From NCBI GenBank assembly GCA_963971405.1, contig OZ020487.1, forward strand, positions 29,373,371 to 29,437,370: 64,000 nt of DNA, written 5' to 3'. The DNA is from Psococerastis gibbosa (taxonomy: Eukaryota > Arthropoda > Insecta > Psocodea > Psocidae). The notes below the pieces were generated by a model. It made no database searches, was not told the DNA's origin, and worked only from the letters and a program-made list of their open reading frames with translations. Both the position numbers and the translations under genes were made by a program. This document shows positions 1 through 57,060 of the stretch, in pieces; positions within the stretch are counted from its first letter, which is position 1; each line of letters opens with the position of its first letter.

Positions 1-218
1 CTTTATTATTATCTTGAAATATTTAGATTTACCGCGATATACTTCCGTTATTACATTAATGGCGGATTCTAGTATTTGTCCAGTAAAGTGCCCTTTATCT
101 CTACACGGGTCAGTAAACTTGTCGGCCGTCATCTTTAACTTGTAGGATCTGTGATTTCCACTTCTCTGAAAAGAAATAAAATTATCCATATGGAAAATAA
201 AGACAATACCTACATAAA

Positions 219-351
219 GGCGGGGTTTCCACATACGTCAATGGTCAATGGTAAATGTGGTATTGTCGTTTTAGCAGACATACTAAAAATGTCTGCTACC
301 ACGTCAAAACCATATTTACCATGGACCATTGACGTATGTGGAAACCCCGCC
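219..351. mobile_element. Foldback MITE, family B copy 1
   Basis: Nearly the whole element is one hairpin. The left arm starts ggcggggtttccacatacg and the right arm is its reverse complement, ending with the matching cgtatgtggaaaccccgcc. Arms are about 60 bases around a tiny loop near 285-290. The centre carries agcagacat / atgtctgctaccacgtca, shared with copies at 12530, 21525 and 40835. Confidence 0.85.
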
Positions 352-540
352 AAAGTAAACTACTCGTGTAACAACATAGGGAGCATATTATTGCAGTATC
401 CGCCCTTAAGAACATACACGTTTCTTGTCCCCTCTCAGTGCTTGCTTACGTGTCATACTTGCTCTAGGCGATCATGCAGTGGTGGTTCCTAGAGGATGAG
501 CGCTTCAAATATTAGATTACCCTACGTAGAGACAGTAAAG

Positions 541-817
541 ATCCAGTACGCACGGATGGTTTTCACAGTCGCGCCTTGCCGACGTCTTTTCCATTGTAGC
601 CATAGAGCTAGCAGATGATTTCTTGATGTTTTCGGAAGCTGGCGTGAATCCGACCGCACGAAAATACACAGTTTTCCCCTAAACACGCCACATCATAGAA
701 ATCTTCTGAATTAGACTCTGTGGGTTTGCATCAACCATTCACCAAGCCCTATTCCTACAATAGAAAAGACGTCGGCAAATCGTGACTGCGAGAATCGTCC
801 ATATGTATCGGGCCTAA
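541..817. mobile_element. GGCCCGG-ended MITE, family A copy 1
   Basis: The inverted-repeat ends are about 50-70 bases. The left end has cgcacggatgg, a cacagtcgcg block and gacgtcttttccattgtag. The right end has ctacaatagaaaagacgtcg, gcgagaatcgtcc and cgggcctaa. Related copies are near 10726, 24120, 33505 and 40759. It is non-autonomous, with no ORF. Confidence 0.75.
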
Positions 818-2469
818 AAATTTGTCTTTAAGGTTTATTTCGATCCGCTGGGACAGATAAGAGAGAATCGAGATTTTTTCTCCCATTATGAAACAATCGG
901 AGGGAAGAACCTTGCTTGTATAAAAAATTTAATTTGGCAGAAATTATCGATATTAGAACTATGATTTAGGTCACAACCCTTCGAAGATTTTTGTTCTTTT
1001 GTTAGAATGTCTCCCACAGTAGTCTGCGGTGTCATCTTTTATAGCACTACCATAGATATTTCCAGTAATATTTGATTTTCTACAAAAAGTGGGAGATGTC
1101 CTGTTGCCTCTTAATTACCTACTCTCTTTCAATGTTCTACAGAAAATATCATCTCTAGTTGTATTCCTTGGTTGCGGAATAACTACCCTTGTTACTAACG
1201 CGAGTCTAAAATTATACGGTTGTAGACATGAATGAATGTATACAGTTTCTTAAGATTGCGAAAATTTATTGAACATATTCAAGTTCTATACACAAAACAC
1301 GAAAACTTTCAAGGCTATAAGTATCTCATTTTTCATTGCTTTCATGACATGTACAAAAACATTTACATATTTCTCAGTAGGAATCGGTTCTATACACATT
1401 TGCGCCTTTTTAGTCAGAATATTTAATAAACTTTCTCTACTAAATGGTGAAGCTTCGTTTATTTTTGTTTCCAGTCGAATTGTCGAACTGTTGAATTTTG
1501 GCAGCCAATTTTTCAGAAAATGTACGGTACCTACTTTGCGACATAATTAAAGGCTTGACCGGAGTGTTTTCACTTCTCGACTCTGATTTTACAATTCGGG
1601 CTGCAAAACAGAAATGTATTATTTTCCTTAAATTAGCACATTCCCAGGTTGTTTTCTGTTGAAAACTGTTAATACTTTTAAACACATAACAGTATAGTCA
1701 AATACATTGATTTTCTGAAAAGTCAAATTTTATTCCTAATTTTGGCTACTATTTTTAATAAACTTTGACATACTATGCTCGAAATTAAAAATGTTCCAGA
1801 ATTTCCTATCGATAATTGTAGAAGTTGTTAAAACAATTGCAGTACCTATCTTAGAAGTGATATGCTATGAAAATAACTTCAAAATAAGACGACGAATGAG
1901 TGATTTCGGATTTATCAGTAGCTCCTTGGAATAAGAAAATAGTCTTCTAAATTCAGAATGAAGTCAAATATTTTATACATACTGTATCATTTAAATATAA
2001 GTAGCTAATGCAAAGATATTAAATGGAGCTAGTTAGCATTTAGCAAGTGTAATGAACACAAATGCAATACTACTGTACAATAATGTTGAAATTGTAGCTG
2101 ATTCACCCCCCCCCCCCTCCCCATGAACGAAAACTTTTACCTGAGTGCTTTCGATAGCTACGTATTTTTCAAAGGGGAAGAGAAGTGTGCTAGTGTCCAT
2201 TGCTACTCCCCCCCCCCTCCTGAACAAAATCCTGGATCCGCATGTAGGTAGTTCATGATTTTCAGGCCAAAACCTATTAAAGCCCCTTTTACATAAATTG
2301 TCGCAAGTCAAAAAGTGAAAACTCAACCTTTCTTATCGTCAATAATATTCCTGTAGCTAATTTCCGTTTTAGTGCTTTCCTATTTTTTTTCTTTGCAACA
2401 TGGTGGTTATGTTCCAAAGCTTCCAGCATCTCGCACTCACAGAATCTGCGATTGCATTTTTAACGCGCT

Positions 2470-3265
2470 TTAAGAAGATGTGGAACGTAGAAAATTGGCA
2501 CCACAAAATCTGATGTTTTCATTGAATTTTTATTTTTTAAATTTAATTTACTAAGGCATTAAGATGGTATCTAGACAAAATATACTTGGTGTACACACCC
2601 CCAAAATCGATTCTTTTTTTCATACGTAACTATGATTTTTTTATTATAATGTAATTATTTTAAGTTGTAGATAACTTGTTTATGTGTCATACCATATGAT
2701 ACATTTTTTAATAATTAATGATTAATTTTCCATAATTTTCCCCAACAGTTAAGAAATAACGTTTCATATTACCATTTTTCATTTTGGGGCTGCATATATA
2801 CCTACATTTTGTCCTCTTAAAGAGATGTCTGTTCAAGCTGTTAGAAACTATTTTATTAATCACATTTTAAGGTATTTTTAATTTTTGGGATAGCAGTTAT
2901 TTCATGAAAATCACTGGGGACTAAAATTTCCCCGTAGTCATATTCATAAAATAACTACTATATAACACCAACATTGAAATATGCCCTATAGTTACGGTAA
3001 TATGATGTATAAAATAATCTTCTACAACTTGAATAGACCAAATCCTAAATAACTTCCTCGGTATAGTGGTAGCGTGCTTGTACTTGGAGAGAAATACACA
3101 GGTATTACCTACAGAGGCAACTGAAATAGTTATTCGGATACATTCATGCAATTGCTTGTATACGACTAATCCTTTTTTTAAATAATAATATGATACGGAC
3201 CCTATATATAAGTTTTTGGTGGTGCCAATTTGGCATTTTTTACGTTCTGTTCCATTCCGTCTTAA
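2470..3265. mobile_element. TTAA-ended piggyBac-like MITE, family E copy 1
   Basis: The left end is TTAAGAAGATGTGGAACGT followed by agaaaattggcaccac. The right end is ggtggtgccaatttggc, a run, then ccgtcTTAA. The ends are imperfect inverted repeats, and TTAA at both outer edges fits piggyBac-type target choice. The internal sequence is AT-rich with no ORF of interest; a 128-codon minus-strand frame inside is judged fortuitous. Confidence 0.55.
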
Positions 3266-5542
3266 AATGTATTTTTTTTTTTTTTTTTTCAAAATGACAA
3301 ATAGCAATTGGCTGCACTGAAAATGAACGCCTAGTCACCTTTGGCACGTGAAAAATGCTAAACTGCTAAATTAACCTAATATTCACTTACTTTTTGTACA
3401 AGAGTATTTAAACGTTGCGTTGGCACTAATGAATTCGTCATTTTATGTATAACTAAAAATTAAAAATATTGTACAACACATAATATCACTCTTGAAATGT
3501 AACAAAATATAATTTTGAGAAGACATTGTTAATCTACTACTATTTTTTTTTATTAAATCAGTGCTACTATGCAAATTTGAGCAGATTGCCCGCCCTACAC
3601 TTTTGAAGTGACGCTGTTATACGTTTTCAAATACTTTATTAGCTAGAATCATTGGATTGCCATTTAGGCAGACTGTTTGGAATTGAAAACACTTTCGTTG
3701 CTGAATAATTACAAAGGCTTTCAAGGCCGGAGTTACGGTACAGAATTACCCAGACTGTTGTAGTCGTGGTTAAATCAAGCGTTTTATTTATAAATCAGTC
3801 CGCTTTAGATGGGAAGGATCGAGTTATTTTATTTCTTTCTTATTTTCCGCACCTCCAAAAACATGAACAAAAGCTATAACTTCAGTTACAGGTTCCCGAA
3901 ATATTTTGATGATTCAGAGTAATCTTTGGGAAATTGTTTGAAAACAACATGCCGTGAGAACTAATTAATTAAATTATCGTTCTACAATATCTAAATTGGC
4001 AAAATCACTCTTCGAACACCTCCTGCAATGTATAAACTTTGATATGGAAAAAATAATTTAAAAAAAATGAAGCAGACGACATCATTCCAAAAATAGGACT
4101 TACTTTATAAATTTTTATAGATAAACGATAGTTCACAAGACAAAATCTGTTGTGTATTATCACAATTTATATATTTAAGGAGGTGTTTAAAGAACATTTT
4201 TGTCAATATAAGGGCTCTGAACTGAGAAATTAATTAATTGGCCCCATGTTGTCCATTGAGCATTGCATCGCATTCTCAAGCCATTAATTTTGAATGACAT
4301 GCCGCCAGCCGAAAACCAAAAATAAATTTTGCCGTTCATTTACTTAAAAATAATTAAATAAACATAAATATAGTAAACACATACATACATAGGTAGACAA
4401 TTTTCTAAAAGAAATAATAGTACGTACCCTAATATTTATGCAAGAAAATAACAAATATTAGAATAATTTGAAATTTGAAATAAGGATATGCCATACCCCC
4501 CCCCCCCCCCCCCCCCCACCCTATTACACACTCAAATATTAGATCCAATAAATATGGGACCATGAAAAATTCGAGAGTGCAATACCGAAGTACAGACTCA
4601 AATCATATACTACAGTTCAACATAAACATTCGACATATTTCTTCGATTAAATAAATATTGGAGTGTGAATTAGGGCGGTACAGTATAGTAAGGATTTAGG
4701 CGTGTGCATAATGGCTGAACATAAAATTAATAATAAATATTGGAAAATGTAATTTTTCGCAAGTAACAATGATATAGACTACAAAATATAAAGCGTTGCA
4801 ATTGGTTTAACATTATTCTTGTCTATAGGCTCTAAAAATGAAATTCAAACTTTATAGCTGAGTTGTATATTTGGGAAAGCAGAAAACGCAGCGAAAACTG
4901 AAATAAGTATTAAAAAGTAAGGAAAAAAATTACAGTCGAAATTTTGTTGTTTTTATAAAATGAGCGTCTCTTATCCAGAGACGGATCCAGCCCATTTTTT
5001 GGGGTGGGATAGTGGTGGGTCAAAATAGAACAAACTCAGTTAGAATCTATTCAATTATGACGTAATTATTGTAATTTACTAAAAACAATTTGCCCCCCCC
5101 CCCCCCCCCCCGTCTTTGTATCCTCCTTGCTCTTATCACTCAGGGCAACAATTTTGATTAATGCTATTATAGACATTACGAATCAATCCAAAACAGCCTC
5201 TAGCGAATACCATATTTGAAAAATACTTTGTTCGTTAATAAATTTTGTTAAATATCAATCAACTAAAACACCTTGACGAGTGCAAAACGTCAGCTAATTA
5301 TTTTGAGCTTGTGATTTGAGCAAATAACTAAAAATCAGTAACTTTAACTAATAATTATTAAGATAATTAAAACGTATGGAAACTGAGGATGCGTTCGAAA
5401 TCCGTATGATAATAGCTAATGGCTAAATTACCAAATTGTGCCTAACGACCGAACAGAATGCTTGTTGTCACCCATAGGCTGCCGCAGTTGCATAAGTTAA
5501 GCATAGACAACGATCGTATTGACTTCAAACGCACCTTAAGAC

Positions 5543-5853
5543 TGAGATTTCATAATATATTATGTAAACAAGAAATTGCTGGATAATTTAGAGGAAATTA
5601 ATTAACTTCCTGTACCACGGCTGTGAAGACATAAAAATCCTCATAAAAATTCGTCGAGAAATGCAAGCCGAAAAGTAGGCTATTTGCCCGACTAATTTAC
5701 TTCTTCTCTATAAAATTCGAACAATGCATTTTGTCGTGTTCTCACCAGCGGAAAAGAATAGTTTTAATTTTATATCTTTACAGCTGAGGAACGAGGAATT
5801 AATTTCGTCAAAATGACCTAGACATCAATTGGTTATAACATGTTTTGAAATTC
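5543..5853. mobile_element. MITE with gagatttcanaatattttg ends, family G copy 1
   Basis: The left end has gagatttcataatatatta, then taattaacttcctgtaccac. The right half has the reverse complement pattern, gaggaattaatttcgtcaaaa then gttttgaaattcc. It is imperfect. Better pairs of the same family are at 21115-21488 and 53610-54122. Confidence 0.5.
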
Positions 5854-7433
5854 CTAACTTAAGTTGATATTTAAACCTAAGTAGCTTCCTCCACTAATTT
5901 TCATAATAGCTTATATGGCAAAACATTCATCACAGCTAAAATTGTATTTTGAAATAAGATAAAGTACCTACATAATAATAGGTAATGAATAAAATTACAT
6001 TGAGATATTTCATCAAAGAGAAAGAATTAAAATAGTTAATCTTGAAAACATTTATGGGTTTATTTTTTTTTTCAGAGGGGCACCCCCTGTTCTGTTTTTC
6101 ATTTTGGTGGCTGCTACGCGCTTGATTTCACAAAATTATTGTTGAAATTGTAAATTTATATCGCGATTGCATGGGAAATAAGTAATAACAATTTGTTCTC
6201 CCTTATAATTGTTGTTTTAACGTTTGAAATAAATTGTTTAGCAGCTTACTCGTGTTTGTACTAATAGCATATTCGTCCACCAGACAAGTTCCAAGAAATA
6301 AATTCAGAAATCCAAAAAGAGGTTATTGAAGGCGAATCTAGTTGGCCATTTAAGACACAAAAATTTTAAAACATAACTTTGCTGAAATACCACAAAAAAC
6401 ATTTTTAAAAAAAGGACTTCGTCTTCTGTAATGGGGAAGAAAAAGCCCAAAGGGAAGGTACTGAGTCAAATTAGTGTGGTTGCTCATTACGCTGAACTTA
6501 TTAAAAAACGTAGATAGGCGTATTCATCAAATATTTTGTACAAAGTTACGTCCATCAGTAAAAGTTTAATAATTCTATCGTGTACTGTTTCTTCCCTTTT
6601 GTAGCTTTACTATGAGGGTATACTCATTGAAGGGCTTGAAGGTGAATTATAAGAAGACCACGTCTCAGATAACCAATTAGTACGATAGTAACCACACCTT
6701 GTAATGCCCCGCACTAGGTAGATCCGTAAATTGAATTTTCTGCAGTTCATAGTGGTTGCCCATGACATGGTCTTCTTATATAGTGTTGCCATCGACGCAA
6801 AGCAAGCCCGTCACCGAGTATACCATCCCCATTATACAAAGCAACTCTTATAAGTACATAAAGTACTTTTATGTATATGTTGAAACACAAAGGTTATAAA
6901 TAATTGGTACACCTTAACTCCCTTTACTTTATCAAAATCATTCCACCATTAGATTTAGATCCCCCTCACCCCACTCTTAAATTCTTTTGCCCTTTACATT
7001 AGTGGACTTACGCGCGAATAATTAATCCACACCTACCCTTCTAGTTTGTAATTTTTATGTCTTAAATTTATAAAATAGAGTTCTACGTAGGCTATATAGG
7101 AGAGATGGGATACTTTCTCGCTGCCACGTCTTTCAACCAATCACAGCACGCCTTGCATTGGGATTTGTTGTTGTTTGGAAGCGACCAAGGCTTACTATGA
7201 TTGTTCAATGAAGACGGTGTCACCAGAAATTTAAAATTATATTTTTTAGTTTCCTATCGCTCCTGTATAGAACTCAAGGTTGGCCATCATTTCTGAGTTG
7301 CCTCCCTAGTATTTTTTTTAAATATCATTTTGGCGCCAATCCTGATGCAGACCTGTGTTGACATCACGTGGGAGATCATAGCGTTGTGATATGTGGTTCA
7401 GTAGGGCCAGCTCGGGCGCAGGTGGCCCGCAGG

Positions 7434-51074
<43,641 letters not shown>

Positions 51075-52644
51075 CTGCCGACAAAAGAAACAATATGTTA
51101 GTTGGGTTGATAAAGAGCGAAATGGAAATCATAATAACTTACCTACAGTCGTAGCACGAACCGAAAAGAATAACTTATCCGGGAATACGTGTAAATTATC
51201 CTAAATAAAGCCTCAATGAATGTAAATTTACTAACGGGAATTAAAGCGAATTAAAAATTAAAAATTTTTGCCTTCTTATTTATTTACTTTAATAGTATCC
51301 CCTTCAGGGTGTCAAATGACTGGATTTTTGTCCATAGGTATTACTAGTTCATTGTTGCATATGCTAGACGTAGGTGGAGCATTTTGTTTTTAGGGCTCAA
51401 TTCGTGTCAACATGACAATGACAAAACAGTGGAATGTCGTCTGATTTGAAGCGGGTTATTCTAACATCATATTTCAATGCGGTTTAAATAATGTCCTGAA
51501 GTAAGTTATTATTTTCAGTTTGTGCTAGGCCTGCGGCTGCTGTAAAATTCTAAAATTCGGAAAAATTGACAGTCACATTAAAGAAATTAAAACTATTTTA
51601 TGTAAATTTAGCACGGGACTCTTGAGTGTACCCACCTGACAATTAATTATACTCGAATTTTAAATAAAATTAAAACTCATTTTTTTAGTAAATCAATAGA
51701 TTAGCAATTTATCCATTTTATTTTCCATTCATTAATTATATTTACCGTCTTCTTTAGTTATACCTCTATTTACACTATTTTCCTTTATGTTGCCACCTTT
51801 ACAGTGGCCATACGATGTAACCCTGTTCCTATCATCTATCGGGTCAACCGCATATCAGTTTCATACTTGTCTCCTGATACGTTTTACCCCACCCCAAAGG
51901 ACTGTAAATTATTATTGGTAATATTTCCATTTCAATGTTTGGGGACTCGGATCCTCTCTCAGTTGCATTGAATAAATATTTACTATGTTGTATACGTTAT
52001 TTTTTTCAAATATATAGTTATTACAATCTTGTTCTATAATACCGTATACGAGCGCAATCGCAATGGACCAAAAAGATGTGATGAATTGAACTTTTATTGG
52101 AAGATTCGGTAAAATTGACTATACTGGTCGACCAGCTATTGTATTCGTAACATTAAGAGCAAATCGGACATCAATGCCACTCGTGTTTTTGAATTTCACA
52201 GTAAAGATTTAATGCAGAGCTATAAAAAATATTATAGCCAGCACTAGTAGAAATAATTCTCTAACTTTTGATACATAATATGTGACCGACACATTCCCGA
52301 TTGGCCACATGTCCATATCAAAATGTACAGAAATATTTCTTCTAACGGCTAAACTATTTTGTACAGCTGAATCTTTACTGTGAAAGTCAAGTTTGTACAA
52401 AAAACTAGTGGCGTTGTTGTCCCGGGGGGTTTGATTGGGCCATAATATTCCTTTATAAGTGTGCCTCACCTCTCCATGCAATTTGCTTTGGGAAGTGAGA
52501 TACGAGTACACTAGGAACATTTTTGTGATGTATAATATTCAATGGATGGTCGAACAGTAAAAGAATTTAAATCGTAAGTAACAGGATGGGATTGTCTGGA
52601 CCCTGGACCCGAATTTCCTTTAGCCTTACAGCAAAACTTCTGCC

Positions 52645-53046
52645 TTAAGAGGACATGCTACGTAGAAAATGAGCACCCCAAAATTTTTTGTTTTTATTGA
52701 CTTTTTATTTTTTATTTAATTAACAATGCAAGTCATTAAAAATTTGGCTCATGGAAGTTGTAGAAGACTGCTTCATGCATCATGTAATAGGAAATATTAA
52801 ATTTTTGGTACCTTAGTTCTTTCATAAATACCAGAACGGACTAAAATTATGCATATTCTGGGATTTTTGGAAGAACTACCAAACCGAAAAGTAAAAATAC
52901 TCGATTATATGATGCACGAAGTAGTCTTCTACAACTTCCATGAGCCAAATCTTTAATGGCTTGCTTTGTTAATTAAATAAAAAATAAAAAGTCCATAAAA
53001 ACAACAAATTTTGGGGTGCTCATTTTCTACGTAGCATGTCTTCTTA
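52645..53046. mobile_element. TTAA-ended MITE, family E copy 4
   Basis: The left end TTAAgaggacatgctacg, tagaaaatgagcacccc, and the right end ggggtgctcattttctacg, tagcatgtcttcTTAA, are inverted repeats of about 40 bases. Inner arms carry gttgtagaagactgc / agtcttctacaac, as in the other family members. Confidence 0.87.
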
Positions 53047-53440
53047 AGGTGTCTTAACTGCATCTCCGGCCTCCGATAAATTACAGGTATTGATTATATA
53101 CATGTATTTATATAATACAGTACATAAACAGACGAAACATGTGTATTAAGTATATACTGTATATTGTGAAAAGCCAGGGCAATCTTAACTTTTTTTCTTA
53201 ATCTTCCTTTTAAACTAAACTCTCGTTAAAGTTAAAACAAAGGTTCACTCATGAACAAGAGAGAATTGATTTTACAACCCTATCTCCTTTACTATCTCTT
53301 CGCCCGTTTTCGTGTTGGTCCGTCAATAATTAAATACTTGCTTGAGATTGGAGGGTGTTCAGTTCAATTATGTTTGGAATTCGGGTTCGGCAACTAGTTA
53401 CTTTTAGTTCTATGGTGATTGTCGCATGTTACAGCTTTTA

Positions 53441-54345
53441 GCAGCATGCATAGCACGAACGTAAAAGAATAATTTAAACCGGGGATTATAAAACTATTTT
53501 AATGTCAGAGTAGGTGCACTGTTAAAACTAATCCGTATTTTTAAAAATAATAATTAAACACAGCAGACAATATTCGTACCTAATCGTGCAGTAAAATGAT
53601 TCTTTAAGGCTGAGATTTCAAAATATTTTGACAAACTAATTAATTTTTCGTTCTACAGCTACAGAAAGAATTGAAAATTTAATTATAATGAATTAATTTT
53701 TAAAAAATACAACGTTTTGCTATAAATTTTCATTTTCTCATCAGTGGGCCTACTATGATGATTATTTTTAATCTTAACCTGGGATTAAAAATGTAAACAA
53801 GATAATTTTACAATGAAAAGTGCTATTCAAAATTGGTTTGTTTACATTTTTAACCCCATCCAGGAGTAAGTTAATACTAATCGCCATAATATAGACCCAC
53901 TGATCTTATTATTAGCTCTCCCAAAAACACAATAAAGTGCATTATACCGATTTTGTAGAGTAGTACTATAGTAGACCAGTCAGGCAAATAGGTTGTTTTT
54001 TGAGAAAGCATGTATTTTTTATGGTTTGGAGCGAGGAGCTCGTTATTAGTATTTTCAAAATGGCTTGTTGTCAAAATGTTTGTTTTAAAAATGGGTTTAC
54101 AAAATATTTTGAAATCTCTGCACTATCAGAGTTCAATTCACACACGTAACTTATTGACTCAACCGTTCATATCGACATTTCTATCAGTCTCGTTACAAAA
54201 TCCCTCCCAATTTGTTTTTATTCGTACTAAATTTTAATACCGCTAGTCAAATTACATTCATCGGGGTTTATTTAGTATTATAAATTATTCCTGGATGAGT
54301 CATTCTTTTAGGTTGGTGCTACGGCTGCTGATGCATTCTTAGCAC
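53441..54345. mobile_element. Family J-type element hosting nested MITEs
   Basis: The left end has gcatagcacgaacgtaaaag, aataatttaaaccgggg; the right end has cattcatcggggtttattta, gagtcattcttttaggttg, gtgctacggctgc. Inside lie family G ends (53610 and 54122), and inside those a hairpin at 53745-53902. Confidence 0.6.
53745..53902. mobile_element. Hairpin MITE nested in family G
   Basis: The left arm gtgggcctactatgatgatt, cctgggattaaaaatgtaaa, and the right arm ttgtttacatttttaacccc, actaatcgccataatataga, then cccac, pair over about 60 bases. One arm also resembles agcgggcctactatggcgat near 25200. Confidence 0.7.
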
Positions 54346-56385
54346 CGTTTCATTGTATCTATTGTATATTATTATCATTATTGTTAATTATATTGTATAT
54401 TTTAAAGCTTGAAATCAGTGTTATATGTTCCGTCGAAACTCAACACATTAATGTTTTTGTCCCATCTTGTTATTCACCCCAGTCAAGAGAGTATATTTAT
54501 AACAATTGAACAATAAATTTTTGAATTACACAATTTAATAATACAAATATATAATAGTATTAGTAATGGCCAAAATTTAATGAAAAATCATGCCTTTAGT
54601 TTAGTGGATGCAGGTAACTATAGGTACCGTAGAAGTAAGTTAGATTCCGCTCCGAAATGTCTTTTTGAATTATGTAAGTAGGCCTACTAAATCAGGAACA
54701 TGCGTAGGAATAGGCTACCTACAGTGTACGTATGGCTGATTCCACGCATTGTTGTACTATAGACTTGTGCGGTTTTTAAGGTTCCTAGGTAGCCTATTAA
54801 CATTTTTCTTACCTATATTTGTAAGTTTAAAGGGACCTTAAAAATGTGTTTTTTATTTACCGTATATACTTTTATCCTTTATAATTGCCTACCTGTAAGC
54901 CTATACTGAACTTACTTGTTTCTGACCTCAATAGGAGGGGTAAATCATCTTCATCCCCACCTCTTATATCTCCCTCCCCTACCCCTAATATCATGAAAAA
55001 CATATTTTTTGCCGTCATTTGCATGTACGACGAGTGGAAATAAAGCAATGAAATAAATAGCTCGATTTTTAAATTATCTATGGTGCTAAGAAAATGTGAA
55101 ATACTTATAAACATACTATTTTCCTGTACACTTTCCTAAATTTCCTTCCGGAGAGAACCCCCCCCCCTCCCTCCTCCCTTCCCAGAAGTGTATTTATAGT
55201 TTACAAATTCCCAGTGCACCACTTCAGTTTTGCAGAAAATATGCGTGCACAGTATTTTACCATACCTCCATATGCATTGCTGACATTCCCAGGAAAGACG
55301 GCGTGGGGTTGGAGAAACATAAAGCTTGCGCCACGGTGACTTTTTGACCAAAAAAAACACAAAATTTTCCTCAAATACAACCGCACGCACTACTATACCG
55401 CATTCACGTAAACCAACGCGAAAACTTACATTCATTCAGCGCCATCACAATAATTTCTTTATTTTTATTCGAAAAGATCACATTAAATGAAAATATATCT
55501 TTTTATAGTCCTAACTAACTCCATATCGGTAATAGCACCGCTTTTCAGACTGGTAGTAAACCGAAGTCTTTAAAAATTCGTCATTAAATTCCAGGTTTTT
55601 TTTTTAATCCTTTATTAGGTACGGTATCCTATTTTATTACCATGCGCAGGCGTGGTAGAAAACACCATCAAACAACACCCAACCAGTTTAGTATAAATTT
55701 CTAAAAAAAATTCACGCGGAAGCTTTTCGAAAGCTGTTAGAAATCGTTGTTGATCAACGAACGGATGATACACGATCAACCGACTGCCCTGAACTGATGC
55801 ATAAGCTGCCGGGGGAAAACTGCGTAATCCCGCCCCGGGCGGATCAACTAACAGAGAGGGGATAAACGGTCTTCCAGTGAGTTAGACAAAGAGAGCCTGT
55901 TTCAAAGAATTCAAATCTACTTAGATAAGACATGGTGTTTATACAGCTGTAATTATTAACCTCAAGTTGTGAATGAAATTATGAGTGGTCAAGACATGCG
56001 GCTTTAGGATAGCTTGGGCGGTCTAAGCTTATGGGGCATTGACGGCAGTACATCTTATTAGAGTAGGTGTTGCCGGAGGGGAGGTTTTGTTCTCAAGCCA
56101 CTCCCCTCAGGGGTTTTGTCAATAACTCTGGCAACATGGGAGTTTTCATTGTTTCAAAGGGTTTTGCCCCGTGGAGCACGACTGTAAGACCATGTATAGT
56201 GTGTTAGCTTTGCAGCTTTCTAATTTTACCTGTTTAAATGCAGCAGTAGTTTGATTTTGGGCTTCTATTCATCAGATTGAGAATTAAAAATGAATTTGAC
56301 TAACTTATATGATTTGCAGTTCAATTATTGAACAGCAAATCTCCTTTCACTAAATCCGCCTGTCCTAGGCGGTTGCTGGAACACC

Positions 56386-56469
56386 AACTGACGTTAGATT
56401 GAGTGATAAGTACAGTGATAGGATTATTACCCACCTTACTGGGAGAACCGGTTCGAGTCCCGGTCAGTT
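56386..56469 (+). tRNA. tRNA-like sequence, probably a pseudogene
   Basis: A perfect 7-bp acceptor-like stem is formed by aactgac (56386-56392) and gtcagtt (56463-56469). It has a B-box ggttcgagtccc with T-stem-like pairing, and an anticodon-arm-like pairing agtga/ttact. However, the central loop is about 17 bases, U33 is not in place and the T-loop register is imperfect. I therefore read it as a degraded tRNA or SINE head rather than a working gene; an intron-containing tRNA is the alternative. Confidence 0.35.
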
Positions 56470-56789
56470 AAATTTTTTCTCTCTCAAGAACTTCGCACAA
56501 ATAGCGCATTCTAGTGTCCTCTATAATTTGGCTACAGAATCAATCGAGTATTACTATGGTTGTGTTAATCAGTTGATTCAGCTTTGTGTTTAAGTTAAGG
56601 GCGTAGCCTGTACCCAGGAGCAGCCGTAACACCAATCCAAGAGAATAACTTACCCCATGGATAAAAAAAATTTACAAACCATTTTTGTAGGTAGCATAGT
56701 GCTATTGTATTTTTTTGTATTTACATATTTTTCCCTGTGATAATAAGTTGGTAACTATGGTCGTTGTTGCCCGGGATTAACAACAACGA

Positions 56790-57060
56790 CCATACCAAGT
56801 TAAACCGCCAAAACAGAGTCTGTTCAAAACTGCAGCAAACTTGGCAGTGTGCACTCTGTTGGCAGAGGATCATGGTGGGACTGGTCACCTCCCAATTAAT
56901 CGTGTGCTGACTTTACTATATTTTCCCCAAGTCACAAGTGGTTCGGAATCCACTATAATCAGGAGTTCCACACTGTCGGTCAACTCCCTGAAGTGAAGGA
57001 GTCTGTCCTTAGGGTACCTCAAGAAACAGACTCGCTCCCCTTGCCAGGCTAACAGGGAAA
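56790..57060 (+). repeat. Dispersed repeat, family D copy 5 (diverged)
   Basis: The order accaagttaaaccgcc, gcagtgtgcactctgttgg, ggtcacctcccaattaatcg, tggttcggaatccactata and caagaaacagactcgctc matches the family with many changes. Confidence 0.7.

Larger units (their letters stand above)
1..7433. other. 3' flank of AP-2 (probable 3' UTR and intergenic), repeat-rich
   Basis: No gene is recognised here. The part next to 7433 should be AP-2 3' UTR on the minus strand. The nearest polyadenylation-like signals I see on that strand are ATTAAA at 6570-6565 and AATAAA at 6064-6059; neither can be proven. The rest holds a GGCCCGG MITE (541-817), a foldback element (219-351), a TTAA-ended element (2470-3265), an inverted-repeat element (5543-5853), poly-C runs near 2106, 4497 and 5092, and AT-rich sequence without supported coding. 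Confidence 0.6.

Noticed and set aside
54872..55114. Possible AP-2 first exon on the minus strand (DEDDLPLLLRSETS before gtaagt)
   Set aside because: The donor would leave one extra base, whereas the next exon starts at a codon boundary, and there is no family similarity.
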